Source: an uncultured Oscillospiraceae bacterium (lineage in GTDB: Bacteria > Bacillota > Clostridia > Oscillospirales > Oscillospiraceae). Taken from it: a stretch of DNA of 64,000 nt. Position numbers and translations under genes: made by a program. Positions 1-6,847 of the stretch are shown here, piece after piece (the stretch's first letter is position 1; each line of letters begins with the position of its first letter). A model generated the notes under the pieces. It ran no database searches. It saw only the letters and a list, made by a program, of their open reading frames with translations, and was not told the DNA's origin. The stretch spans positions 47,269 through 111,268 of the forward strand of contig CAKUED010000008.1 of NCBI GenBank assembly GCA_934646005.1. The letters run 5' to 3'.

Positions 1-30
1 GCGCTCATATTTCATCTCAGAAAATTTCAT
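1..30 (-). CDS. Start of a gene running off the window (probable M3 family oligoendopeptidase)
   Basis: Only ten codons are inside the window, reading MKFSEMKYER. The ATG is preceded on the minus strand by AAAGGAG at a normal distance, so this is a real gene start. The N-terminus resembles that of clostridial M3 family oligoendopeptidases (family knowledge from a very short match), which are zinc endopeptidases acting on oligopeptides. A TATACT -10-like box lies at 69-74 with no convincing -35. Everything else about the product is outside the window. Confidence 0.45.
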   Translation of the reverse strand, partial: MKFSEMKYER

Positions 31-46
31 ACAAAAACTCCTTTGA

Positions 47-409
47 TTAAATTACGGTTGACAAGCGTAGTATACCACACGTCCGCCCCACATGGAAGCG
101 CAAAAATCCCCTGTTCGCCGAGCACGTACACAAAAAATTAACGGCAGCCTCGTACGAGACTGCCACTAGATAGTGCGCAATGAACAAATAAAAAGCAAAA
201 TTGCTAATATCCGCAAAAAGCAAAACCGTGCCCCATGCCAGCATCTGCGACTTCGAGGGACACTGCGGCGGAATGTGTGAGAAGTGGCTTTTCAAGCGAA
301 GCATAAAAAGCAGCTGCAAACGATACTGTCCGCAGAGACAAAGCGTCATGAGTACACAAAGGCCCAAATAAATCGCCACATCAACGGACATAACTTCTTC
401 ACTATTCAC
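47..409 (-). CDS. Doubtful small membrane protein
   Basis: A 120-aa open frame starting at a GTG, with no good ribosome site. Two hydrophobic stretches could be membrane segments (about residues 8-28 and 62-84). The C-terminal third overlaps the promoter region of the gene at the window edge and has a low-complexity, Cys/Arg-rich composition, which suggests a chance extension or a decayed gene. No family is recognised. The upstream DNA (about 391-471) contains an imperfect inverted repeat of short TTCACT-type units that could form a hairpin. Confidence 0.2.
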   Translation of the reverse strand: MNSEEVMSVDVAIYLGLCVLMTLCLCGQYRLQLLFMLRLKSHFSHIPPQCPSKSQMLAWGTVLLFADISNFAFYLFIAHYLVAVSYEAAVNFLCTCSANRGFLRFHVGRTCGILRLSTVI

Positions 410-482
410 TATTACCTCTTACCTCCCAAAATCGGCTGTGCCGAATTTAGTGAAGAGTGAAGAGTGAATAAGTAATAATCAT

Positions 483-901
483 AACCACCGGCCGTGCGGT
501 GGTTTGCACTAGCCCCCTTGGGGCATGACCCAGGCTGAGACTATAAGTCTCGTCGAAAAGTCTGCCAACCGCGCAGTTCTCCCAGGCTGCCCCTAAAGGG
601 GCTTTTGTTTATTGGCCTCCTCTTACCGGCTCACCCGTAAACGGGTCTACGAACTCCTTGATGCTGAGCTGGTCGTCTGTGTAATCTTCCTGAAGTTGAT
701 TTTTGATATACTCCTCTATTGCGCGCCTATTTCGTCCCACTGCGCTGACGTAATATCCCCGGCACCAGAAATGCCGGTTTCCATACTTATACTTGAGATT
801 TGCATACTTTTCGTAGATCATTAAACTGCTCTTTCCCTTGAGATATCCCATAATCTGCGATACGCTGTATTTCGGCGGTATGGATACGAGCATATGGAAA
901 C
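483..901 (-). mobile_element. IS200/IS605-type element, 3' fragment
   Basis: This stretch has the right-hand part of an IS200-like insertion sequence: the 3' part of a Y1 transposase gene followed by a typical structured tail. The tail contains a GC hairpin at 591-605 (GCCCCTAAAGGGGC) and, at 483-504, an 8-bp stem AACCACCG/CGGTGGTT around a 6-nt loop, as expected of the subterminal hairpin that Y1 transposases recognise. The left end and the 5' half of the transposase gene are missing. The break is at about 901, where the sequence changes directly into a DUF1016 gene. Confidence 0.75.
609..901 (-). pseudogene. tnpA: IS200-type Y1 transposase TnpA, C-terminal fragment
   Basis: From an internal ATG at 893 the frame reads MLVSIPPKYSVSQ..., the conserved second half of IS200/IS605 Y1 transposases. 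It continues through the GNRHFWCRGYYV block to the helix carrying the catalytic tyrosine (AIEEYIKNQ). One His of the HUH metal site (the codon just before the Met) is retained, but everything upstream is replaced by DUF1016 sequence. The protein would be about 94 aa against roughly 150 for the family, so it should be inactive. A trans-acting IS200 transposase could still act on the tail hairpin. Confidence 0.8.
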
Positions 902-1303
902 GTTGCGCGACCAGCCGTTCTTTGCAACCTGCTCTGCGTACCAGATATGCACTGCCGACTCTTTTGTTTTATCCATCAGAGCGATATGATGATACCATGT
1001 GATTTGTGCAAGCGGCGCTTGCACAATTTCATCGGAGGAAAAACGTGCCGCAAACTTTGCCATATATTTGAGATTCCGGACGGAATATCCCTTCATCTCC
1101 GGAAAGGACAGCTTGATGTCTGCGGCAAGGTTTTCGACAAACCTGCTGCCCCAGACCTTGTGTGCATTGATGACCGTACCGATGGCGTGGTACAGCTGAA
1201 GCAGCTCGCAGTTTACTTGAATCGTCGCGCGGTACTGCGCCGTTCGAATCTCCCGCTTGACCTGTTCGACTGTTTTCAGATATTCGTTCTCGTTCATCAA
1301 CAT
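902..1303 (-). pseudogene. DUF1016 (YhcG-type) N-terminal domain, truncated
   Basis: The first 134 residues match the N-terminal domain of DUF1016/YhcG proteins: a helical region with WGSRFVENLAADI and the block FPEMKGYSVRNLKYM...WYHHIALM, ending at the conserved ...WYAEQ..KNGWSRN motif. Full-length members continue into a PDDEXK nuclease domain. Here the frame runs straight into out-of-frame IS200 DNA, adding about 26 foreign residues before a stop at 821. The start is supported by GGGGAGGG seven bases upstream. DUF1016 proteins are often found in mobile or defence-rich regions. This copy lacks the nuclease part and is most likely dead. Confidence 0.75.
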
Positions 1304-1508
1304 CGCACATCCCTCCCCTTGAACTTATTGTAGCAGAGAAAACCGGCGAAAAGCAAATATACAATGCTGCGCTGTCAATCCAGCCGAGCATCGGAATAAC
1401 GCAAATCTCCTGTTCTTCTGAGGGAATTTTCCGAAGTCAAGCGTTTCTCGCAAACGTCTGCGGAATTCAACAAATACGCAAGTCTTAAACATATGTTTTC
1501 TCGTCCGC

Positions 1509-2459
1509 TTAATTCAGCAGGTGCAGCTTTCCTGTGCTCTTTTTTGAAGTAGACTTTGTGGTAAGGACTTTGCTTGCCCATGTGAAGAAATACGGCACAG
1601 AATCGAACAGATAACTGGATCTCATCAGCTCATCCAGCAGTTCTTCTATCGTAAACGGCTGGTATCCATAGGGATTCAACTCGTCAATGTAATCATCCAG
1701 TTCGTCGTGCGCAGCCGCCCGTAGAAATTTCTTTGCGTCCTTGTTCACTTTTGCAAGGCGCTTGATGTAGTCCTCTGCTTTATCAAACTGATTCAGCTTG
1801 TAATACAAAACTGCCAACGGCAGAAGCATCTGCGTTTCCTCGTAGGAGTCAAACTGCTTATGGAGCGCCAGCGCATGCATTTCGTCTTCCATGAAGACGT
1901 ATAGGTGCATCAGCTGATAGCGGACGCCGAGATTATCGTTCTCGCACAGTTCCAGAAGGTGCTGCCCCTCGTTGATCGCCCGGCGCATCATGCCGCAGGC
2001 GATCAGCGCTTCAAAGTAGGTATAATAGACGCGCATATATGACCTGGTTTCAAGAACGCCCCAGAACGCGCCAACGTCTTCCTGAAAGCAGCCTTCCTGC
2101 TCCAGCTGTTTGGCTGCGCAGTCCATAAGCTTCTGTAGCGCCGGAAGCTGCTTGTCAGTCTTGCCCTCCAGCGTATGAACGATCAGCTGAAGCTGCACGT
2201 CCACATTCTCCGGTTCCAGCTCCAACGCCTTGCGCAGATATTCCACGCATTTTTTCTTCGACATTGCCCGATCCGCAAGCTCCAGATAATCGTCGGCTGT
2301 TTCCGGTGCGGTGTTCTTTAAATCCGGCGTGTTCAAATCATGTTCTTCCAAAAATTGTTCGTATAAGCGATTCATGCTGTCTTCATCTGTTATTTCGTTC
2401 TTGTGGAGCGAAATAAACCGATTCAGCTCTTTCAGTAGCTTTTCTGTTTCTCTGCTCAT
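1509..2459 (-). CDS. Tetratricopeptide-repeat protein
   Basis: A 316-aa soluble protein. The N-terminal 60 residues are charged and helical (RETEKLLKELNRFIS). They are followed by TPR-like helix pairs, most clearly residues 75-105 (AMSKKKCVEYLRKALELEPENVDVQ) and about 225-250 (LAVLYYKLNQFDKAEDYIKRL). The C-terminus is Lys/Ser/Thr-rich. No signal peptide or membrane segment is visible. The minus-strand start has a GGGAGG site. Such proteins usually act as protein-interaction scaffolds; no specific partner can be named. It is divergently transcribed from the DUF4143 ATPase, and a TATAAT-like -10 is at 2519-2524 on the minus strand. Confidence 0.8.
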   Translation of the reverse strand: MSRETEKLLKELNRFISLHKNEITDEDSMNRLYEQFLEEHDLNTPDLKNTAPETADDYLELADRAMSKKKCVEYLRKALELEPENVDVQLQLIVHTLEGKTDKQLPALQKLMDCAAKQLEQEGCFQEDVGAFWGVLETRSYMRVYYTYFEALIACGMMRRAINEGQHLLELCENDNLGVRYQLMHLYVFMEDEMHALALHKQFDSYEETQMLLPLAVLYYKLNQFDKAEDYIKRLAKVNKDAKKFLRAAAHDELDDYIDELNPYGYQPFTIEELLDELMRSSYLFDSVPYFFTWASKVLTTKSTSKKSTGKLHLLN

Positions 2460-2665
2460 TTTATTATGCCTCCCGTATTTGTTATGTGGATGGCTTGTCG
2501 TTTGACTTGTCTGTAAGAATTATATCAGATTCGTCAGCCTTCGTCGAGAGATATGTGTCAAAACAGCCTTAATTCTTACCAACCTGCACTCCAAAGCAAC
2601 CGTGCGATGGCTCGATTCGTGTAGAAATACAGCAATTGAAAATCTTGATTTATGCAATCATGTGC

Positions 2666-2694
2666 TTGTATAAATTCTCGATTTGTGCTATCCT
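2666..2694 (+). promoter_or_regulatory. Sigma-A promoter of the DUF4143 ATPase gene
   Basis: TTGTAT at 2666-2671 and TATCCT at 2689-2694 with exactly 17 bases between them, about 45 bases upstream of the ATPase ATG. The 2460-2740 stretch otherwise holds only the divergent promoter of the TPR gene (ATTATA at 2519-2524 on the plus strand). Confidence 0.55.
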
Positions 2695-2740
2695 CTTATA
2701 GAGGTAACTCGTTTGTGTAGTTTCATCGGGAGGATTCTTT

Positions 2741-4090
2741 ATGCGCAGAAAAATCTATCAGGAATTGCTGCAATGGAAACAGCGGAACGGCGAAAGTGCT
2801 CTCTTGGTTCAGGGTGCACGGCGTGTTGGGAAAAGTTATATCGTGGAGGCGTTTGCCAAGGCGGAATACAAGTCCTACATTTTGATCGACTTCAACCTTG
2901 TCGATCAGCAGGTCAAGGAAATGTTTGAACACGACCTTGTCGACCTGAAAACCTTTTTCATGAAGCTGACGACCTATTATGGGGTCAAGCTCTACGAGAG
3001 GGATTCTCTGATTATTTTTGATGAGGTTCAGCTTTTCCCAAGAGCGAGAAGCGCCATTAAATACCTCGTAGCAGACGGACGTTACGATTATATTGAGACA
3101 GGCTCACTTATTTCCATCCGCGAAAATGTAAAGGATATCCTGATCCCGTCCGAAGAAGATCATGTGGATATGTATCCGCTGGACTTTGAGGAGTTCCTGT
3201 GGGCAAATGGGAACGACACGATGATGGACTTCATCCGTGACTGCTACAGAAGAAAAGCGCCGCTCGGACAGGCGCTGCATCGCAAGGCGATGGATCTGTT
3301 TCGGCAATACCTGATCGTTGGCGGAATGCCGCAGGCTGTCAATGCATTTGTCAAACACAGCGACTTTGACGAGGTAGACCGGGTCAAGCGGCGTATCCTG
3401 AATCTTTATCGTGATGACATTCGCAAGCATGCGAAAGGCTATGAGATGAAGGTCGAGGCGATCTATGACGAGATCCCCTCACAGATGAAGAATCAGAATC
3501 AACATTTTAAGCTCTCATCCTTGAAGCAGGGGGCGCGTTTTGACGAATACAAGGATGCTATGTTCTGGCTTTCCGACGCGATGATCGTAAATCATTGCTA
3601 CAATGCCACAGAACCGACCCTTGGCTTAAATCTGAATCGGGACAGGACATTGCTGAAATGCTATATGGGCGATACCGGTCTTTTGATCAGCCATGCCTTT
3701 GACGAAAACGGCATTGTTACCGGCGAGGTCTACAAGAAGCTCCTGCTTGACAAGCTGGAGGTCAACATGGGCATGGTCATGGAGAATATGGTCGCACAAA
3801 TGCTGACTGCGAGTGGGCATAAGCTCTATTTCTATTCCAATTCCTCCCGCAGTGACGCATCCTCCCGCATGGAAATTGACTTTTTGATCGCCAAGAGCCA
3901 GATCAGCAATCGGCACAACATCTCTCCCATCGAAGTGAAGTCGAGTAAGAACTATACGCTTTCCTCCCTGAAAAAATTCAAGACAAAATATGCCGAGCAG
4001 CTTCATATCCCTTACGTTTTGCATACCGGCGATTTCAAAGAGGAAGACGGCATCGTATTTCTTCCGTTGTATATGACACCGCTGCTGTGA
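2741..4090 (+). CDS. AAA-type ATPase with DUF4143 C-terminal domain
   Basis: A 449-aa protein of the AAA_14/DUF4143 family. Walker A GARRVGKS is at residues 25-32 and Walker B LIIFDEVQ near residue 90, followed by the family's TGS sensor segment (YIETGSLISI). The DUF4143 half (about residues 240-449) ends with a PD-(D/E)XK-like pattern: EIDFLI followed by PIEVKSSK. Members are common, poorly understood ATPases of anaerobes and archaea, often in accessory DNA. The pattern resembles a nuclease-type fold, but catalysis is unproven. The start is fixed by GGGAGG eight bases upstream. It is monocistronic, followed by a strong terminator at 4151-4185. Confidence 0.9.
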   Translation: MRRKIYQELLQWKQRNGESALLVQGARRVGKSYIVEAFAKAEYKSYILIDFNLVDQQVKEMFEHDLVDLKTFFMKLTTYYGVKLYERDSLIIFDEVQLFPRARSAIKYLVADGRYDYIETGSLISIRENVKDILIPSEEDHVDMYPLDFEEFLWANGNDTMMDFIRDCYRRKAPLGQALHRKAMDLFRQYLIVGGMPQAVNAFVKHSDFDEVDRVKRRILNLYRDDIRKHAKGYEMKVEAIYDEIPSQMKNQNQHFKLSSLKQGARFDEYKDAMFWLSDAMIVNHCYNATEPTLGLNLNRDRTLLKCYMGDTGLLISHAFDENGIVTGEVYKKLLLDKLEVNMGMVMENMVAQMLTASGHKLYFYSNSSRSDASSRMEIDFLIAKSQISNRHNISPIEVKSSKNYTLSSLKKFKTKYAEQLHIPYVLHTGDFKEEDGIVFLPLYMTPLL

Positions 4091-4150
4091 TAAGCGATGT
4101 GCAAAAGTGAAAACTGACTTTGGATTTGCATAAATAGTCGCCGCCATGAA

Positions 4151-4185
4151 AACGGGATCTGTGTGACAGTAACACAGATCCCGTT
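4151..4185. terminator. Long perfect hairpin after the DUF4143 ATPase
   Basis: A 14-bp perfect stem, AACGGGATCTGTGT against its complement, around a 7-nt loop. It lies 60 bases after the ATPase stop and is followed by TATATTTTG. It probably works as a transcription terminator for the ATPase gene. Because it is fully symmetric it may also stop transcription entering from the right. Confidence 0.75.
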
Positions 4186-4200
4186 ATATTTTGACCGGAA

Positions 4201-4684
4201 TTACTCCATACGTTTTCTGATTTCCGCGCCGCCCTTGATCCGTACCAGTACTTCGTCAGCGGAGAGGACGGTCACGCGCTCTACGAGCTGACGGATCATC
4301 GTTTCGTTCCATTCCGTAATATACGGCTCAGCGGCTTGCAGCGCCTGCTCTGCCTGCTTCATGCGGGTGCAAACGCGGTTTGCATCGGCACTGCCTTGCA
4401 GGATCGCTTCCTTCTGTTTTTTGAGCGCAGTCTGTTCGGCAAGGATTGGTCTGTGCGGCGATCTGCGTGACCGTCCGAAGCTGCCGATCCACCTCTGGTC
4501 CTGTAATATCCGCTGGTCTGAAACGGACGATACCGTCTCTGTCAACCGAGCAGAGCGGCTGTCCATTCCATTTGACGTGGAGCAGACCGTCCTCCAGCAG
4601 CCTTGCATCCAGTTCCCTGCGCAGGAGCTTCTGCTCTACCTCTCGCAGAAATCTATCCTTCTGCGGTGTGAGTTCTTCGTTCAT
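4201..4684 (-). pseudogene. Degraded serine-recombinase C-terminus fused to a mobile-element ORF
   Basis: Two reading frames are joined by a shift near 4445. The upstream frame (start 4684, MNEELTPQKDRFLREVEQ...) is 75 or so sensible residues of an unrecognised small protein of the kind encoded on gut Firmicute elements. The downstream frame ends the unit with TMIRQLVERVTVLSADEVLVR and similar, which matches the very C-terminal beta-strand region of large serine recombinases. Neither the catalytic domain nor the zinc ribbon is present. The best reading is the scar of an older integrated element; a deletion plus frameshift is the simplest cause. Confidence 0.55.
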
Positions 4685-5008
4685 TCAATACCTCCATTCT
4701 CAGCGCCCCTTTTGAGCGCAAAAAAGCGCTGGTCATTGGTTCGTCAAAACCAACAATCCAACGCCCATAATTTTGTGAAAGATTTTTCTTCGTTTTTTCC
4801 GAAATCAACCCGTTGTCCCCCTCTGAAAAAGGGCGCTGCCACTGAAATTCTGCTTGAATATAGAAAAACAGAGGTTCAAAACCTGTTTGAACCTCTGTAT
4901 ACCGTGATTTCATCTATGGAATTACCTAAGAATTTTGAGAATAAAAAATTGCCGAACCCATTGAGATGACTGGCTTTTTTGCCATTTCATCTATAGTGTT
5001 CGGCAATT
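4685..5008 (-). terminator. Gene-free stretch with two hairpin terminators for the DUF5343-HEPN operon
   Basis: No convincing gene is seen here; an 86-codon open frame (4653-4913, minus) has no ribosome site or recognisable domain. There are two strong inverted repeats. At 4948-5008 the arms AATTGCCGAAC/GTTCGGCAATT enclose a second stem (GATGA...TCATC) and are followed on the minus strand by TTTTTTATT. At 4868-4898 a 13-bp stem, ACAGAGGTTCAAA against its complement, is followed on the minus strand by TTTTTC. Both therefore read as intrinsic terminators for transcription coming from the right. Confidence 0.6.
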
Positions 5009-5019
5009 ATGGTCCGAGT
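5009..5019. repeat. Copy of the tRNA-Pro 3' end (candidate attachment-site half)
   Basis: ATGGTCCGAGT at 5009-5019 is identical and in the same orientation to 12293-12303, which is the last ten bases of tRNA-Pro(GGG), including CCA, plus one flanking base. Read on the minus strand, the copy is followed at once by the 4948-5008 hairpin and a T run, exactly as an original tRNA 3' end and terminator would be. This suggests the left boundary of an element inserted at the tRNA gene. The match is short and chance cannot be excluded. Confidence 0.45.
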
Positions 5020-5084
5020 AGAATTATAGGGTTTCACGAAATTAGAAGTATAAAACGGTTTTGGGTAGTCGGCAATTGGTATTT

Positions 5085-5591
5085 CTATTGAGCTTTCTCG
5101 GATAAGCGTATCCTCTCGACTAAATGATTTGCCCAAACGAGAAGTTGTAAGGCGCGTTGTTCACTATCTTCCCAGTCACACTCATGAGCACGAGGATTTC
5201 GTATGCCTGTCATACATCCGGAAAAGATTTGCATATATCCAATCTGTTCATCCCGTTCTGAAGTGCTTTCTCCGGCGTTAATCTTTAATATGGGAGTATT
5301 CCCATTAAAGACCGCTGTCATCAGTTTGGAACCGGTTAGATTTGTGTCACCTTGTTTTGCTGTTTTTTTGACCAAGTTATCAATAAACTTATATGCTTCC
5401 TCAACAGCGCGAGCATGGTGGCCATCTCGGTATAGTTTCTCTACCGTTTTTCGGAGTGCCTTATCTGTTACCAGTTGATCAAAAGCATCAACTGGTAGTT
5501 GCTTTTCTACATCTTTTCGTGGTAGTACCCCAGAAGAAGCATCAATGTCCTCTTGGAGCCTTTTGACTTTCAAAAAAATAGTCTTGTCCAT
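5085..5591 (-). CDS. TIGR02391 (Ymh) family protein with HEPN-type motif
   Basis: A 168-aa soluble protein of the Ymh/TIGR02391 family. The first third is charged and helical. The central block (RDGHHARAVEEAYKFIDNLV...) and the C-terminal block (SGCMTGIRNPRAHE) match the family. The RNPRAH segment (about residues 131-136) is the R-X4-6-H motif by which HEPN-fold ribonucleases and toxins are recognised, so RNA cleavage is a reasonable inference but is not shown. It is the second gene of a two-gene operon. Its ATG overlaps the stop of the DUF5343 gene as TAATG, giving translational coupling and implying a fixed ratio of the two products. It lies at the extreme left of the candidate integrated element. 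Confidence 0.85.
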   Translation of the reverse strand: MDKTIFLKVKRLQEDIDASSGVLPRKDVEKQLPVDAFDQLVTDKALRKTVEKLYRDGHHARAVEEAYKFIDNLVKKTAKQGDTNLTGSKLMTAVFNGNTPILKINAGESTSERDEQIGYMQIFSGCMTGIRNPRAHECDWEDSEQRALQLLVWANHLVERIRLSEKAQ

Positions 5592-6295
5592 TAAGATCTA
5601 CCGTAAAGATGTTTAGCCATACTGGCAAAAATACTGTCGATTTGATCAGGAGATGCATCGGGCGAAATATGAATTTGCAAATCAATGTGTACCGACGGGG
5701 TAGGAGAAGCGGCAACAGTAGGCATAATGGGAGCATTTGCATCAACGGCTGGCATAGGGGGTACAGAAACAGGATTGGCACCATTATCAGCCAAAACACT
5801 TTTCTGCGGCTTATTTGTCTTGGCTTTTTTGGGGGCTGTCGTGGTCTTTGTAACATCAGCGTCTGCTTTAATTTGACCGCTTTTCAGCATAGAAAAGGTC
5901 GAGGTAATCTTACCAGCGGCGTTGTCTCCTAAAGAGCAGGTGTCCATAAACCAAGATTTCGCAGTTGCATTGTCAACTTGCGTATCAGGAAAAAGATCGA
6001 GCAGCTCTTGAGGATAGATTTCAGCAATAATAGCGGAACATACGTCTGGGTATTTAGCATCACTTCTCCAGTCAGTTGCCCGCGGTTGCGGTTTTCCGTC
6101 CGCATCAATTATCCCCATTTGTCTAAGAGGAGCTAAAATGTTCCGCGCAGATTGATCAGAATTCAAACTAAGCAACGATTTCAAATAACTCACATTAACA
6201 ACAGAGGGGATAGTTTTCTTAAACTGGTTGCGAAGCTGCCACCAGCTTTTTTCAGATATCATCGGATAAATTTGCTTGTCAGCCACATTTTTCAC
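5591..6295 (-). CDS. DUF5343 protein, partner of the HEPN protein
   Basis: A 234-aa protein. Residues 1-140 are a DUF5343 domain (YPMISEKSWWQLRNQFKKTIP start). The segment SYLKSLLSLNSDQSARNILAPLRQMGIIDADGKPQ looks like a winged helix-turn-helix with a wing (inference). Residues 145-195 form a Lys/Pro/Ala-rich linker. The C-terminus (VHIDLQIHISPDASPDQIDSIF...) is a short alpha/beta module that I associate with this family. DUF5343 has no assigned function. With a putative DNA-binding N-terminus, a palindrome-laden promoter and a coupled HEPN protein, it could be an autoregulating antitoxin- or sensor-like component. The start is preceded by AAGGAG. Confidence 0.85.
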   Translation of the reverse strand: MKNVADKQIYPMISEKSWWQLRNQFKKTIPSVVNVSYLKSLLSLNSDQSARNILAPLRQMGIIDADGKPQPRATDWRSDAKYPDVCSAIIAEIYPQELLDLFPDTQVDNATAKSWFMDTCSLGDNAAGKITSTFSMLKSGQIKADADVTKTTTAPKKAKTNKPQKSVLADNGANPVSVPPMPAVDANAPIMPTVAASPTPSVHIDLQIHISPDASPDQIDSIFASMAKHLYGRS

Positions 6296-6300
6296 TCCTT

Positions 6301-6346
6301 AATCATGATTTTATTACATTATAACTCATGATTTGTCTTTTTTCAA
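6301..6346 (-). promoter_or_regulatory. Promoter of the DUF5343-HEPN operon with paired ATCATGAT operators
   Basis: On the minus strand a near-consensus promoter TTGAAA-17-TATAAT is present (plus-strand positions 6341-6346 and 6318-6323). Two palindromes overlay it. AATCATGATT at 6301-6310 is perfect and sits just after the -10. ACTCATGATT at 6324-6333 sits inside the -35/-10 spacer. Their centres are 23 bp apart, about two helical turns, so one dimeric protein could bind both on the same face and shut the promoter. This is the arrangement expected of autoregulation. Confidence 0.7.
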
Positions 6347-6403
6347 CCAGTTTTTCTCATGGTAGTAATCTGAGCAATTTGGTAAGAATCCTTTTCAAAC
6401 TTC

Positions 6404-6418
6404 GGGACAAATTGTCCC
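6404..6418. repeat. GGGACAA/TTGTCCC palindrome, copy 1
   Basis: GGGACAAATTGTCCC, arms of 7 with a 1-base centre. It lies between the DUF5343 promoter and the nested palindrome. It is the shortest of four copies of the same palindrome found only between 6.4 and 10.2 kb. Confidence 0.8.
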
Positions 6419-6438
6419 ATACCGCTTCCCCCAGACAT

Positions 6439-6600
6439 GGCTCTGGTGGTATATCCCCCGTCGCCGCATATCGTTCAGAACAGCCGGGAGTTGTCTGTCA
6501 AGGGTGCATCGCACCGCCGTATATCGGCGGCTTGCCCTTGACTGGCGGCCCCGGCTGTGCTATTTTCCGGCGGCGCGGCGGGGGTATATCCTCCAGAGCC
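6439..6600. other. 160-nt nested palindrome (candidate structured RNA or transfer/replication origin)
   Basis: Five stems are nested one inside another: GGCTCTGG (6439-6446) with CCAGAGCC (6593-6600); CCCCCGTCG (6455-6463) with its near-complement at about 6576-6584; ACAGCCGGG (6480-6488) with CCCGGCTGT (6550-6558); GTCAAGGG (6497-6504) with CCCTTGAC (6535-6542); and CCGCCG (6514-6519) with CGGCGG (6525-6530) around TATAT. A further hairpin CCCTTTCCC/GGGAAAGGG follows at 6604-6627. There is no plausible gene in it. It ends 40-60 bases before the small ORF at 6665. It could be a leader RNA, an independent RNA or a DNA-level structure such as a nick region. Confidence 0.6.
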
Positions 6601-6664
6601 GCACCCTTTCCCATGACTGGGAAAGGGCGGGGGGATTGGGTTGAACATGAACGGAGGTTTACTT

Positions 6665-6847
6665 ATGAACTTTACCAACAGTCCCTATGAGCGCATGATG
6701 AAAGAGATCCCCCATCCAGAAGCACCCGCCCCGCAGAAGGCACCGGAAGGAACGCCTTGTGCGGGGTGTCCTTATTGGAGAGGGATCGGCTGCCTGTTTT
6801 GCTATCGGGAGCACCTCAAAAAGCAGGGCCGATGTGTGGACATTTAG
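6665..6847 (+). CDS. Small cysteine-rich mobile-element protein
   Basis: A 60-aa protein starting MNFTNSPYERMMKEIP, with a Pro-rich middle and a C-terminal cysteine cluster (CAGCPYWRGIGCLFCYREHL). The spacing C-X2-C-X7-C-X2-C suggests a small zinc-binding knuckle. The start at 6665 rather than an upstream in-frame ATG is chosen because GGAGG lies seven bases before it. Proteins with this N-terminus and Cys pattern are typical passengers of conjugative or mobilisable elements of gut Clostridia (from memory of the family). Its function is unknown. Confidence 0.6.
   Translation: MNFTNSPYERMMKEIPHPEAPAPQKAPEGTPCAGCPYWRGIGCLFCYREHLKKQGRCVDI

Noticed and set aside
821..901. C-terminal 26 residues of the DUF1016 reading frame
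   Set aside because: They are out-of-frame IS200 sequence, not a DUF1016 domain, so the gene is annotated only to the junction.
1375..1581. 68-codon minus-strand frame overlapping the end of the TPR gene
   Set aside because: Overlaps a well-supported gene in another frame and has no ribosome site or domain.
4653..4913. 86-codon minus-strand frame starting MKSRYTEVQTGFEP
   Set aside because: No ribosome site, overlaps a terminator hairpin and the recombinase remnant; composition is unconvincing.
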